Shown here one piece after another: positions 8,854 through 17,773 of a stretch of 64,000 nt of DNA. The stretch covers positions 1 through 64,000 of the forward strand of contig NZ_SJSY01000072.1 in the NCBI RefSeq assembly GCF_004352915.1, read 5' to 3'. How positions within the stretch are numbered: the stretch's first letter is position 1; each line of letters starts with the position of its first letter. The stretch comes from Flavobacterium zhairuonense (GTDB taxonomy: Bacteria > Bacteroidota > Bacteroidia > Flavobacteriales > Flavobacteriaceae). The notes under the pieces are model-generated. The model was not told the DNA's origin. It did no database searches and was given only the letters and a program-made list of their open reading frames with translations. A program made the translations under genes and the position numbers.

Positions 8854-11800
8854 ATGCGTAAAATTTGTATTTTTTTACTGGTTTTATTTTGCGGCAATGT
8901 TTTGCGAGCGCAAGTAAATCCAGCAGTTCAAGATACAACCAAAACTCAGTATTCTACAGGAAAAGTAGAGCTGAAGGATCCTCCAAGCATACTATCGGCA
9001 TATAAATACGACCCAATTTCAGATCGTTATATTTATACCAATTCGGTTGACGGCTTTCCTGTCAACTATCCTATTATTTTAACTCCCAAAGAATATGAGG
9101 ATTTGGTTTTGAAAGAGTCTCGACGAGAGTATTTCAGAAAAAAAGCTGATGCAATTGATGGAAAAAAAGCGGGTAGTGAAGCCGCAAAAAAGAATTTATT
9201 GCCAAGATATTACGTAAATTCAAACTTCTTTGAAAGTATTTTTGGAAGCAATACAATTGATGTAAAACCCACAGGTTCTGTCGAAATGGATTTGGGTATT
9301 CGATACACCAAGCAGGACAATCCTTCGTTTTCACCGAGAAACAGATCAAGTCTTACGTTCGACTTTGATCAGCGTATCAGTATGAGTTTGATGGGAAAAG
9401 TGGGTACACGCTTAGAAGTTAATGCTAATTATGACACTCAATCCACATTTGCTTTTCAAAACTTATTTAAGCTAGCCTACACGCCTTCGGAAGATGATAT
9501 TATTCAGAAAGTCGAAGTGGGTAATGTTAGCATGCCTTTAAACAGTACATTGATTCGTGGAGCACAAAGTTTATTTGGGGTGAAAACTCAATTGCAATTC
9601 GGTAAAACAACAATTACAGGTGTTTTCTCTGAACAAAAATCACAAACGAAGAGTGTTGTAGCCGAAGGAGGTGGTACAGTTCAAAACTTTGATTTATATG
9701 CATTGGATTATGACAATGACAGACACTTTTTCTTGTCACAATATTTTAGAGATAAATATGATGAGTCATTAAAAACATATCCGGTAATAAATAGTCGTGT
9801 TCAAATTACTCGAATAGAAGTTTGGGTAACCAACAAACAAAACAGAGTAAGTACAACTAACAATAACCTTCGTAATGTAGTCGCACTCCAAGATTTAGGT
9901 GAAGGCCGTTTAAGTGGTGTTCCAGATAATGAAGTTGTAGTGATCAGTTCAACAGCAGGATTCTTTAACCCTTCAATACCTATCGATTCTCCTGCAGAAA
10001 ATGAGAATAATGCTTACGATCCTGCAGCAATTGGACAGCCAGGCTCGTTTTTAAATTCAAATATTAGAGAAATCGTCACAGCAAAGTCTGGATTTAACAA
10101 TACAAATGTTAGTGAAGGAACTGATTACTCGATATTAGAAAATGCTAGAAAATTAACAGCAAACGAATTTACTTTTAACCCGCAGTTAGGATATATATCG
10201 TTGCAGCAACGTTTGGCAAATGATGAAATTTTGGCTGTTGCTTATGAATATACTGAAGGAGGCAAGATTTATCAAGTAGGGGAATTTGGAAGTGATGGAG
10301 TTGATGCGACTGTTGTTACAGGGAATAATAATTCAAATCAGGCAATTATTACTCAGAGTTTGATTTTGAAAATGCTTAAGAGCAATTTGACAAATGTTCA
10401 AAATCCAGTTTGGAACTTGATGATGAAAAACGTTTATCAAATTCCGCAAGCATACCAAATCAAGCAGGATGATTTTAGAATGAACATTCTATATACAGAT
10501 CCTTCTCCTATAAACTATATCTCGCCAGTTGCAGGAACTTCTTTTCCATCTAATCCAACGCCAGACAATAAAGTAGATCAGACACCTTTATTGAATGTCT
10601 TTAATTTGGATAAATTGAACTACAATAACGATCCACAAACAGGTGGAGACGGCTTCTTTGACTACTTGCCAGGTATTACGGTTGATGTTCAAAATGGTAG
10701 AATTATTTTTACTACAAAAGAGCCTTTTGGGGAATTGTTGTTTAAAAAATTGCAAAACCAAGGTTCTGGTGAAACATATAATGATCCGAGTACATATAAT
10801 GCGAATCAGCAGAAATATGTATTTAGAAACATGTATCGCAATACGCAATCTGGTGCTTTGCAGGATAGTGATAAGAATAAATTCTTGTTACGAGGAAAAT
10901 ATAAATCTTCAGGAAGCAACGGGATTCCGATTGGAGCTTTCAACGTGCCACAAGGATCTGTTGTGGTCATGGCGGCAGGACGAAGATTGGTTGAAGGAAT
11001 TGATTATAGCGTCGATTATCAATTAGGTCGCGTTCAAATTTTAGATCCTTCGCTTCAAGCTTCAAATACGCCAATTGAAGTTTCGTTAGAGAATAATTCC
11101 ATTTTTGGCCAACAAACTAGAAGATTTATAGGATTCAATGTCGAGCATAAAATATCAGATAAATTTGTTGTTGGAGGTTCTTATTTGAAAATGTCTGAAA
11201 AGCCATTTACGCAAAAATCAAGCTATGGTCAGGAATCTGTGAATAATACCATTTTTGGATTCAATGGAAATTATGCTACTGAGGTTCCGTTTTTTACAAG
11301 ATTAGTAAATAAACTTCCAAATATCGATACCGATGTTCCATCAAATCTTTCGATTCGTGGTGAGGTTGCTTTCTTAAAACCCGATGCTCCAAAAGCAAGT
11401 GATTTTGAAGGTGAAGCAACCATTTATGTTGATGATTTTGAAGGTTCGCAAACTACTATCGATATGAGATCCGCATATGCATGGAGTTTGGCTTCGACAC
11501 CTTTTTTGGGTTCAATAAACGACAATACATTTAATGCTAATTCCAATACATTAGATTACGGTTTCAAACGTGCAAAATTAGCTTGGTACACTATTGATCC
11601 GGTCTTTTATTCGTCAAAACCAAGTGGAATTTCAAATGATGATTTATCATTAAACACAACCCGAAGAATTTATAGTAAAGAGCTTTATCCAAATACAGAT
11701 ATTGCACAAGGTCAGATCCAAGTAATTAATACGCTTGATTTAACTTATTTCCCATCAGATAGAGGGCCTTATAATAATGATCCAAATTTCGGAACGAATA

Positions 11801-14800
11801 ATCCTTCTTCTAATTTTGGGGGAATTATGCGTGCGTTAAACTCTACGAATTTTGAACAAGGAAATGTTGAGTATATTCAATTTTGGGTATTAGATCCTTA
11901 TGTAGGAAATGGACAAGCACCAGCAAATAATACAGGGAAAATTTATTTCAACTTAGGTGAAATTTCAGAAGATGTTTTAAAAGATGGAAGAAAACAATAC
12001 GAAAATGGTTTAGGCCCCGATCAAGTAATGGTAAATCCACAACCGATTTGGGGAGATGTGCCGGCTTCGCAGTCTTTAATCTATGCATTTGATACTAATC
12101 CGGATAATCGAAGAAACCAAGACGTTGGTCTTGATGGTTTGCCGGATGCTAAAGAAGGCTCAATTTATACTAATTATGCGGGAGAAAATGACCCTGCAGC
12201 CGATAACTATACATATTATCTAAATACAGATGGAGATGTTATTAATCGTTATAAAAAATATAATGGTACAGAAGGAAACTCAGCTGTAAGTATTGATGAT
12301 CCAAATCGTGGTTCGACAACATTGCCAGACGTGGAGGATATTAATCGTGATAATACAATGAGCACGATTAATGCTTACTATGAATACAGTGTTGAGCTTA
12401 AGCCCGGAATGCAGGTTGGGTCAAATTATATTACGGATATCCGTGAAGTGAGTAATGTTGAATTGCCAAATGGTGGAACTACAACAGCAAGATGGATTCA
12501 ATTTAAGATTCCAGTAGCATCGCCTCAAAATACAATTGGAAACATATCTGATTTTAGATCGATTCGTTTCATGCGTATGTTTATGACTGGTTTTAATGAT
12601 CAAATGACAGTTCGTTTCGGAGCTTTGGATTTAGTGCGAGGTGAATGGAGAAAATATACAGGAACACTTGATGCAAACGACCCAAATCCAGATGATGATG
12701 GCGTACAGTTTGATGTTGCGGCAGTTAACATTCAGGAGAACGGTACAAAATGTCCAGTAAATTATGTTATACCTCCAGGAGTTCAAAGAGAGCAATTGTA
12801 TAATAATAATACCATAATCAACCAAAACGAACAAGCTTTAGCGGTGCGAATTGGAGGTGGCGGATTGCAGTATTTGGATTCAAGAGCAGTTTTCAAAAAT
12901 GTAAGTGTTGACATGCGTCAATACAAAAAGTTAAAAATGTTCCTGCATGCGGAATCATTGCCAAATGAAGCGAATTTATTAGATGACGAAATGGTTGGTT
13001 TTATTCGTTTTGGTAATGACTTCACGCAAAACTATTATCAAGTCGAAATTCCTTTAAAAGTGACACCAACGGGAGGTTCTTGTACTATAAGTCCTGATTT
13101 GGTTTGGATGGAAGAAAATAACATTGATTTGGCGCTTGAATTATTGACTAGTATGAAAATCAAGGCAATGCCTTTGGATGTTAATTCTCCGAAAAGAGAT
13201 ATTAATGGAGTATATTATCCTGATGATGATCCGGATTTAGCTTCAAGTGGAGGTGATGGTGACAGCAAATTAAGATTAGGTATTAAAGGAAATCCGAATT
13301 TTGGTTTGGTTAGAAATTTGATGGTCGGAGTTAAGAGTAGGGCTGATCATAAAGATATAAAAGGAGAAGTTTGGTTCAATGAACTTCGAATGTCAGACCT
13401 GGACAATAAAGGCGGAATGGCCGCATTGTTGAATGTAGATACCAATATGGCCGATTTTGCGACAGTTTCTGCTACGGGTAGAAAAAGTACAATTGGTTTT
13501 GGATCTTTAGAGCAAGGTGCGAACGAAAGAGACAGAGAAGATATTCAGCAATATAATATTGTAACAAATTTGAATTTAGGAAAATTAATGCCTCATAAAT
13601 GGGGAATTAATTTGCCATTTAACTATGCAATTGGTGAAGAAGTTATTACGCCAGAATATGATCCATTCAATCAGGATATCAAATTAGATCAGTTGATTAA
13701 AGAAACTACTGATCCAGCGGAAAAAGACAACATTAGAACCCGTGCAGTAGATTATACAAAACGTAAGAGTATTAACTTTATTGGTGTTAGAAAAGACAGA
13801 GCTCCAGAGCAAAAACCTCATGTTTATGATGTAGAAAATTTCACTTTTTCACAATCTTATAATGAAGTGGCGCGTCACGATTATGAAGTAGAAGATTATC
13901 GCGATCAACAATCAAATTCAGCTGTGAATTATGCATATAATTTTCAGCCAAAAGAAGTTGTGCCATTCAAGCAGACCAAATTCATGAAGAAAAGTGATTA
14001 TTGGAAAATGCTGAGTGATTTCAATTTTAATTATTTGCCTTCAAATATTACATTCAATACAAATATTTTAAGACAAAGCAACCGTCAGCAATACAGGCTT
14101 GTTGAAGTTGAAGGAATTGGTCTTGATCCACTTTATAGAAGAAATTTTGCTTTTAATTATCAATATGGTTTTGGTTTTAATTTGACCAAATCTTTGAAGT
14201 TAACGTATACAGCGGCATCAAATAATATTGTGAAAAATTATTTGAATGAGGATAAAACGCCAAAAGAAGATTTTAATATTTGGGATGATTATTTTGATTT
14301 AGGAACTCCAAATCAGCACATGCAACAATTAGTGCTGAATTATGAAATTCCGCTTAATAAAATTCCGGTTTTGAGTTTCGTAAAAGCAAATTATGAATAC
14401 AAAGCAGATTACAGCTGGCAACGTTCTTCTACGGCAATGGCTGAATTTGAAGATAATGGAGTTATATATAACTTAGGAAATACAATTCAGAATGCAAATT
14501 CAAATACGTTGTCTTCAACTTTAAATATGAATTTGTTGTATAAATATCTTGGACTTACTCCTGGTGCTAAAAAAGCAGCACCACCTAAACCAGCTGGCCC
14601 GCCAAAGCCAGGAGAAAAAGTTGTAAGTACTCCAACAAAACCAACAGTTGCTAATAATAGTCCGTTTTATGATGGTTTGATTGGAGTTTTAACAAGTCTT
14701 AAAACCGTTCAGGTCAACTATACCAAAAACAGCGGAACAGTATTGCCAGGATATACACCTAGCATTGGTTTCTTTGGTACAGCAAAACCTTCGTTAGGAT

Positions 14801-16071
14801 TTATTTTTGGAAGCCAAGATGATGTTCGTTACGAATCTGCAAAAAATGGTTGGTTGACTAATTATGAAAATTTCAACCAGAATTTCACACAGGTGACAAA
14901 CAAGCTTTTAAAAGTAACTGCAAACATAAATCCATTTCCTGATTTGACAATTGACCTGGCTATGGATCGCGCTTATTCGCAAAATTCATCAGAACAATAT
15001 AGTGTGATAAATGGAGAATATATGCCTTTGTCGCCATATACGTATGGAATGTTTTCGATTTCAACGGTGTTGATTAAAACATCTTTTGCGACAAGCAATG
15101 AAACACAATCTGCAGCATTTGATGAGTTTAGAAATAATCGTTTGGTTATTGCCAATCGTTTGGCTGAAGAGCACTATGGTGCAGGAAATGAAATACCAAG
15201 GTATGGAGATGCAAACAATCCAATTCCTGCTGTTGGAGATCCGAATTATGCTATTTATACTGCGAATGTTGGGTATCCAATTGGTTACACAAAAAGCAAT
15301 CAGGCTGTTTTATTGCCATCATTTTTGGCGGCCTATTCAGGAGGAAATGCATCGAGTAGTTCGACAGATATATTTAGAAGTTTCCCGATTCCAAACTGGA
15401 GTATAAAATACAACGGTTTGATGCGATATAAGTATTTCAAAGATAAATTTAGACGTTTCTCGTTGCAGCACAATTACCGTGCATCTTATACGATAAATCA
15501 GTTTAGATCTAACTTTGATTATCATGAAAACCCGAATGGGCAAGATGTTAATACGAATTTCTACAACGGTACGATAATGTCAAATGTCAATTTGGTAGAA
15601 CAATTCAGCCCGTTGATAAAGGTTGATTTTGAACTTAAAAATTCTTTCCGTTTAGTGACCGAAATTAAGAGAGACAGAGCCTTGTCAATGAGTTTTGATA
15701 ATAATTTGCTGACAGAGGTAAGAGGTGTCGAATATGTTATAGGAACAGGATACCGTTTTAAAGATGTTATCTTTTCATCTCGATTGGCTGATAACCCAAC
15801 AGGAATTATAAAAAGTGACATTAATATAAAAGCTGATTTTTCATATCGAAATAACCAAACATTAGTTCGTTATTTAGATTATGATAATAACCAATTGGCG
15901 GCAGGGCAAAATATTTGGGCATTAAAATTAACAGCAGATTATGCATTCAGCAAAAATTTGACAGCGATATTTTATTATGACCATTCATTCTCGAAAGCAG
16001 TTATTTCGACTTCTTTCCCGCTTACAAATATTAGATCAGGATTTACGCTCAGATATAATTTCGGAAATTAA
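8854..16071 (+). CDS. sprA: SprA, outer-membrane translocon of the type IX secretion system
   Basis: At 2405 residues this has the extreme length typical of SprA (Sov in Porphyromonas). A signal peptide (MRKICIFLLVLFCGNVLRAQ) is followed by beta-strand-rich sequence to the end, closing with an aromatic strand (SGFTLRYNFGN). Recognisable segments include YVDDFEGSQTTIDMRSAYAW near residue 865 and LRIGGG/DSRAVFKNVSVDM-type sequence near 1345. SprA forms a giant single-chain barrel through which T9SS substrates cross the outer membrane, and F. johnsoniae needs it for gliding and secretion. A Pro/Lys/Ala-rich low-complexity linker at about residues 1905-1932 interrupts the barrel sequence. Context with gcvH, vanZ, deoC and remB matches what I recall of the F. 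johnsoniae sprA locus. Confidence 0.96.
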   Translation: MRKICIFLLVLFCGNVLRAQVNPAVQDTTKTQYSTGKVELKDPPSILSAYKYDPISDRYIYTNSVDGFPVNYPIILTPKEYEDLVLKESRREYFRKKADAIDGKKAGSEAAKKNLLPRYYVNSNFFESIFGSNTIDVKPTGSVEMDLGIRYTKQDNPSFSPRNRSSLTFDFDQRISMSLMGKVGTRLEVNANYDTQSTFAFQNLFKLAYTPSEDDIIQKVEVGNVSMPLNSTLIRGAQSLFGVKTQLQFGKTTITGVFSEQKSQTKSVVAEGGGTVQNFDLYALDYDNDRHFFLSQYFRDKYDESLKTYPVINSRVQITRIEVWVTNKQNRVSTTNNNLRNVVALQDLGEGRLSGVPDNEVVVISSTAGFFNPSIPIDSPAENENNAYDPAAIGQPGSFLNSNIREIVTAKSGFNNTNVSEGTDYSILENARKLTANEFTFNPQLGYISLQQRLANDEILAVAYEYTEGGKIYQVGEFGSDGVDATVVTGNNNSNQAIITQSLILKMLKSNLTNVQNPVWNLMMKNVYQIPQAYQIKQDDFRMNILYTDPSPINYISPVAGTSFPSNPTPDNKVDQTPLLNVFNLDKLNYNNDPQTGGDGFFDYLPGITVDVQNGRIIFTTKEPFGELLFKKLQNQGSGETYNDPSTYNANQQKYVFRNMYRNTQSGALQDSDKNKFLLRGKYKSSGSNGIPIGAFNVPQGSVVVMAAGRRLVEGIDYSVDYQLGRVQILDPSLQASNTPIEVSLENNSIFGQQTRRFIGFNVEHKISDKFVVGGSYLKMSEKPFTQKSSYGQESVNNTIFGFNGNYATEVPFFTRLVNKLPNIDTDVPSNLSIRGEVAFLKPDAPKASDFEGEATIYVDDFEGSQTTIDMRSAYAWSLASTPFLGSINDNTFNANSNTLDYGFKRAKLAWYTIDPVFYSSKPSGISNDDLSLNTTRRIYSKELYPNTDIAQGQIQVINTLDLTYFPSDRGPYNNDPNFGTNNPSSNFGGIMRALNSTNFEQGNVEYIQFWVLDPYVGNGQAPANNTGKIYFNLGEISEDVLKDGRKQYENGLGPDQVMVNPQPIWGDVPASQSLIYAFDTNPDNRRNQDVGLDGLPDAKEGSIYTNYAGENDPAADNYTYYLNTDGDVINRYKKYNGTEGNSAVSIDDPNRGSTTLPDVEDINRDNTMSTINAYYEYSVELKPGMQVGSNYITDIREVSNVELPNGGTTTARWIQFKIPVASPQNTIGNISDFRSIRFMRMFMTGFNDQMTVRFGALDLVRGEWRKYTGTLDANDPNPDDDGVQFDVAAVNIQENGTKCPVNYVIPPGVQREQLYNNNTIINQNEQALAVRIGGGGLQYLDSRAVFKNVSVDMRQYKKLKMFLHAESLPNEANLLDDEMVGFIRFGNDFTQNYYQVEIPLKVTPTGGSCTISPDLVWMEENNIDLALELLTSMKIKAMPLDVNSPKRDINGVYYPDDDPDLASSGGDGDSKLRLGIKGNPNFGLVRNLMVGVKSRADHKDIKGEVWFNELRMSDLDNKGGMAALLNVDTNMADFATVSATGRKSTIGFGSLEQGANERDREDIQQYNIVTNLNLGKLMPHKWGINLPFNYAIGEEVITPEYDPFNQDIKLDQLIKETTDPAEKDNIRTRAVDYTKRKSINFIGVRKDRAPEQKPHVYDVENFTFSQSYNEVARHDYEVEDYRDQQSNSAVNYAYNFQPKEVVPFKQTKFMKKSDYWKMLSDFNFNYLPSNITFNTNILRQSNRQQYRLVEVEGIGLDPLYRRNFAFNYQYGFGFNLTKSLKLTYTAASNNIVKNYLNEDKTPKEDFNIWDDYFDLGTPNQHMQQLVLNYEIPLNKIPVLSFVKANYEYKADYSWQRSSTAMAEFEDNGVIYNLGNTIQNANSNTLSSTLNMNLLYKYLGLTPGAKKAAPPKPAGPPKPGEKVVSTPTKPTVANNSPFYDGLIGVLTSLKTVQVNYTKNSGTVLPGYTPSIGFFGTAKPSLGFIFGSQDDVRYESAKNGWLTNYENFNQNFTQVTNKLLKVTANINPFPDLTIDLAMDRAYSQNSSEQYSVINGEYMPLSPYTYGMFSISTVLIKTSFATSNETQSAAFDEFRNNRLVIANRLAEEHYGAGNEIPRYGDANNPIPAVGDPNYAIYTANVGYPIGYTKSNQAVLLPSFLAAYSGGNASSSSTDIFRSFPIPNWSIKYNGLMRYKYFKDKFRRFSLQHNYRASYTINQFRSNFDYHENPNGQDVNTNFYNGTIMSNVNLVEQFSPLIKVDFELKNSFRLVTEIKRDRALSMSFDNNLLTEVRGVEYVIGTGYRFKDVIFSSRLADNPTGIIKSDINIKADFSYRNNQTLVRYLDYDNNQLAAGQNIWALKLTADYAFSKNLTAIFYYDHSFSKAVISTSFPLTNIRSGFTLRYNFGN

Positions 16072-16108
16072 ATTTAGGATTCTGAACTAAATTTTATTAG
16101 AAGATTAT

Positions 16109-16116
16109 TACATTTG
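16109..16116 (+). promoter_or_regulatory. Candidate -7 box of gcvH promoter
   Basis: TACATTTG fits TAnnTTTG, 40 bases before the gcvH ATG, in the 85-base gap after sprA. It suggests gcvH and its followers can be transcribed independently of sprA. Confidence 0.5.
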
Positions 16117-16156
16117 TGGCTTATTTATTAAATTATCAATTTTCAAACATACTATT

Positions 16157-16537
16157 ATGAGCATACCAGCAAATTTAAAGTACACAAAAGATCACGAATG
16201 GGTTAGCATCGATGGAGATGTTGCGACTGTAGGAATTACTCATTTTGCACAAAAAGAGTTAGGAGATATCGTGTATGTTGAGGTAGAAACTTTAGATCAA
16301 ACATTAGATAAAGATGAGGTTTTTGGAACAGTTGAGGCTGTTAAAACAGTTTCAGATTTGTTTTTGCCTTTAACAGGTGAAATCATTGCTTTTAATGAAG
16401 ATTTAGAAAGCGCTCCAGAAACTGTAAACTCTGATCCTTATGGAGCAGGATGGATGATCAAAATTAAAATTGCTGATGCATCAGAAATAGATTCATTATT
16501 GTCTGACGCAGCTTACAAACAACTTATCGGTGCCTAA
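16157..16537 (+). CDS. gcvH: Glycine cleavage system H protein
   Basis: The 126-residue protein has the full GcvH fold. It starts [20 protein letters not shown], and the lipoylation site is Lys63 in [13 protein letters not shown]. The conserved ENP-like region ([20 protein letters not shown]) follows. H protein carries the aminomethyl group on lipoamide between the P, T and L proteins of glycine cleavage in the cytoplasm. The other gcv genes are not in this window. Its last codons overlap the GTG start of the vanZ-like gene. Confidence 0.97.
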   Translation: MSIPANLKYTKDHEWVSIDGDVATVGITHFAQKELGDIVYVEVETLDQTLDKDEVFGTVEAVKTVSDLFLPLTGEIIAFNEDLESAPETVNSDPYGAGWMIKIKIADASEIDSLLSDAAYKQLIGA

Positions 16538-16922
16538 ACAACTTCTTTTAATTTGGGCAATTATCTGCTCAGGGATCATTACGTATTTTTGTTTGACAAA
16601 TTCAAGTAATATTCCAGCAATTAATTTTCCAAGCATAGATAAAATTGTTCATTTTTGTTTTCATTTTGGATTTACAATTTCGTGGATTTTGTTTTTCAAA
16701 AAAGAACTTAAAGGACAACATGCAAATGATTATAAAGCCTATCTGATTTCGTTTATATTTTCAGTTTTCTTTGGAATTACAATTGAAATTTTACAAGGAG
16801 TTTTGACAACTACGAGAACTCCAGATGTAACAGATGTTTTAGCAAATACGATTGGTGCAACCGCCGGCGTCTTTTCGGCCATAGGTTTAAGGAAGCAGAT
16901 CGATAAAATAATAGGAATATAA
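16530..16922 (+). CDS. VanZ family membrane protein
   Basis: The 130-residue protein has four predicted membrane helices and VanZ-like features: an N-terminal helix, [20 protein letters not shown], a cytoplasmic stretch, and the closing [22 protein letters not shown], in which the R-x-x-D-x-x-D-x-x-A-N pattern is the family signature. The start is a GTG inside the end of gcvH (8-base overlap), which implies translational coupling. VanZ proteins are linked to teicoplanin resistance in enterococci, but in Bacteroidota the function is unknown and resistance should not be assumed. Confidence 0.88.
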   Translation: MPKQLLLIWAIICSGIITYFCLTNSSNIPAINFPSIDKIVHFCFHFGFTISWILFFKKELKGQHANDYKAYLISFIFSVFFGITIEILQGVLTTTRTPDVTDVLANTIGATAGVFSAIGLRKQIDKIIGI

Positions 16923-16924
16923 TT

Positions 16925-16946
16925 ACCCACTTCGGTGGGTTTTTTA
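16925..16946 (+). terminator. Rho-independent terminator with UUCG tetraloop
   Basis: Stem ACCCAC (16925-16930), a TTCG loop (16931-16934) and GTGGGT (16935-16940) are followed by a T run. It lies 2 bases past the vanZ stop. Confidence 0.88.
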
Positions 16947-16996
16947 TTATCCTAAAATGAAGCCTAATATTAGTGCTGTTTTTTGAATTTAAAATG

Positions 16997-17004
16997 TATT
17001 TTTG
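16997..17004 (+). promoter_or_regulatory. Candidate -7 box of deoC-remB promoter
   Basis: TATTTTTG fits TAnnTTTG and lies 25 bases before the deoC ATG and downstream of the vanZ terminator, so deoC and remB form their own transcription unit. Confidence 0.5.
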
Positions 17005-17029
17005 TGCCGATCTGATGTAATAGATAATC

Positions 17030-17773
17030 ATGAACATTAAGCAATATCTTGATTCAACGTATCTTAAAACTGCTTCGCAAGCTGGGCTTTCAGAAGCAGA
17101 AAATAATGTTGTGGTTGAAAAAGCAATTGAAGAAGCAATTGCGGAAGGATTTAAATTGATTATGATTCGGCCAGAACAGGTCAGCTTGGCAAAAAAAATG
17201 ATTTTAGAAGCTCATTCGGCCTTGCTTGTTGGTACTGTTATTGATTTTCCGGAAGGCAAATCAGATTTGGAAACCAAAATTAAAGAGGCAAATGAAGCTA
17301 TTGAAAACGGGGCAGATGATTTGGATTTTGTCTGCAATTATGAAGCTTTCAAAAATGGTGACATTGCTTTAGTTAAAAATGAAATTTTATTAGGTACTCA
17401 AATTGGCTTAGCTCACAATAAAACTGTAAAGTGGATTATTGAAACAGCAGCCTTGACAGATAAAGAAATTATCCAGCTGTCAGCTTTGATAAAAAATGTT
17501 GTAATATCTAATTTTAAAGAAGAGAATTACGCATCAGTATTTGTGAAATCATCCACTGGTTTTTATAAAACAGAAAATGATTTGCCAAATGGAGCTACGG
17601 TTCCAGTAATTATTATAATGTTAGAAAATGCATCGCCATTGCCGGTTAAGGCTGCGGGCGGTGTGAGATCATATGAAGATGCAATAGAAATGATTCGTTT
17701 AGGAGTTAAACGAATTGGAACTTCATCAGCAAAAGCAATTGCTGACGGAGGGAATACCCCAAATCAATATTAA
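17030..17773 (+). CDS. deoC: Deoxyribose-phosphate aldolase
   Basis: The 247-residue TIM-barrel protein is of the DERA family. It cleaves 2-deoxyribose 5-phosphate to glyceraldehyde 3-phosphate and acetaldehyde in deoxynucleoside breakdown. The catalytic set is present: Asp99 (ADDLDFV), the Schiff-base Lys173 (FVKSSTGF) and Lys207 (PVKAAGGVRS), with KWIIETAAL between. The region matching the CIYPRF segment of the E. coli enzyme is changed to LIMIRPEQ and lacks that Cys. The stop is immediately followed by the remB ATG with no gap, a tight coupling of a metabolic gene to a gliding gene. Confidence 0.93.
   Translation: MNIKQYLDSTYLKTASQAGLSEAENNVVVEKAIEEAIAEGFKLIMIRPEQVSLAKKMILEAHSALLVGTVIDFPEGKSDLETKIKEANEAIENGADDLDFVCNYEAFKNGDIALVKNEILLGTQIGLAHNKTVKWIIETAALTDKEIIQLSALIKNVVISNFKEENYASVFVKSSTGFYKTENDLPNGATVPVIIIMLENASPLPVKAAGGVRSYEDAIEMIRLGVKRIGTSSAKAIADGGNTPNQY

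Noticed and set aside
16530..16922. Glycopeptide resistance by the VanZ-like protein
   Set aside because: Only the VanZ fold is present without other van genes; the gene is a chromosomal neighbour of gcvH and sprA in this lineage.
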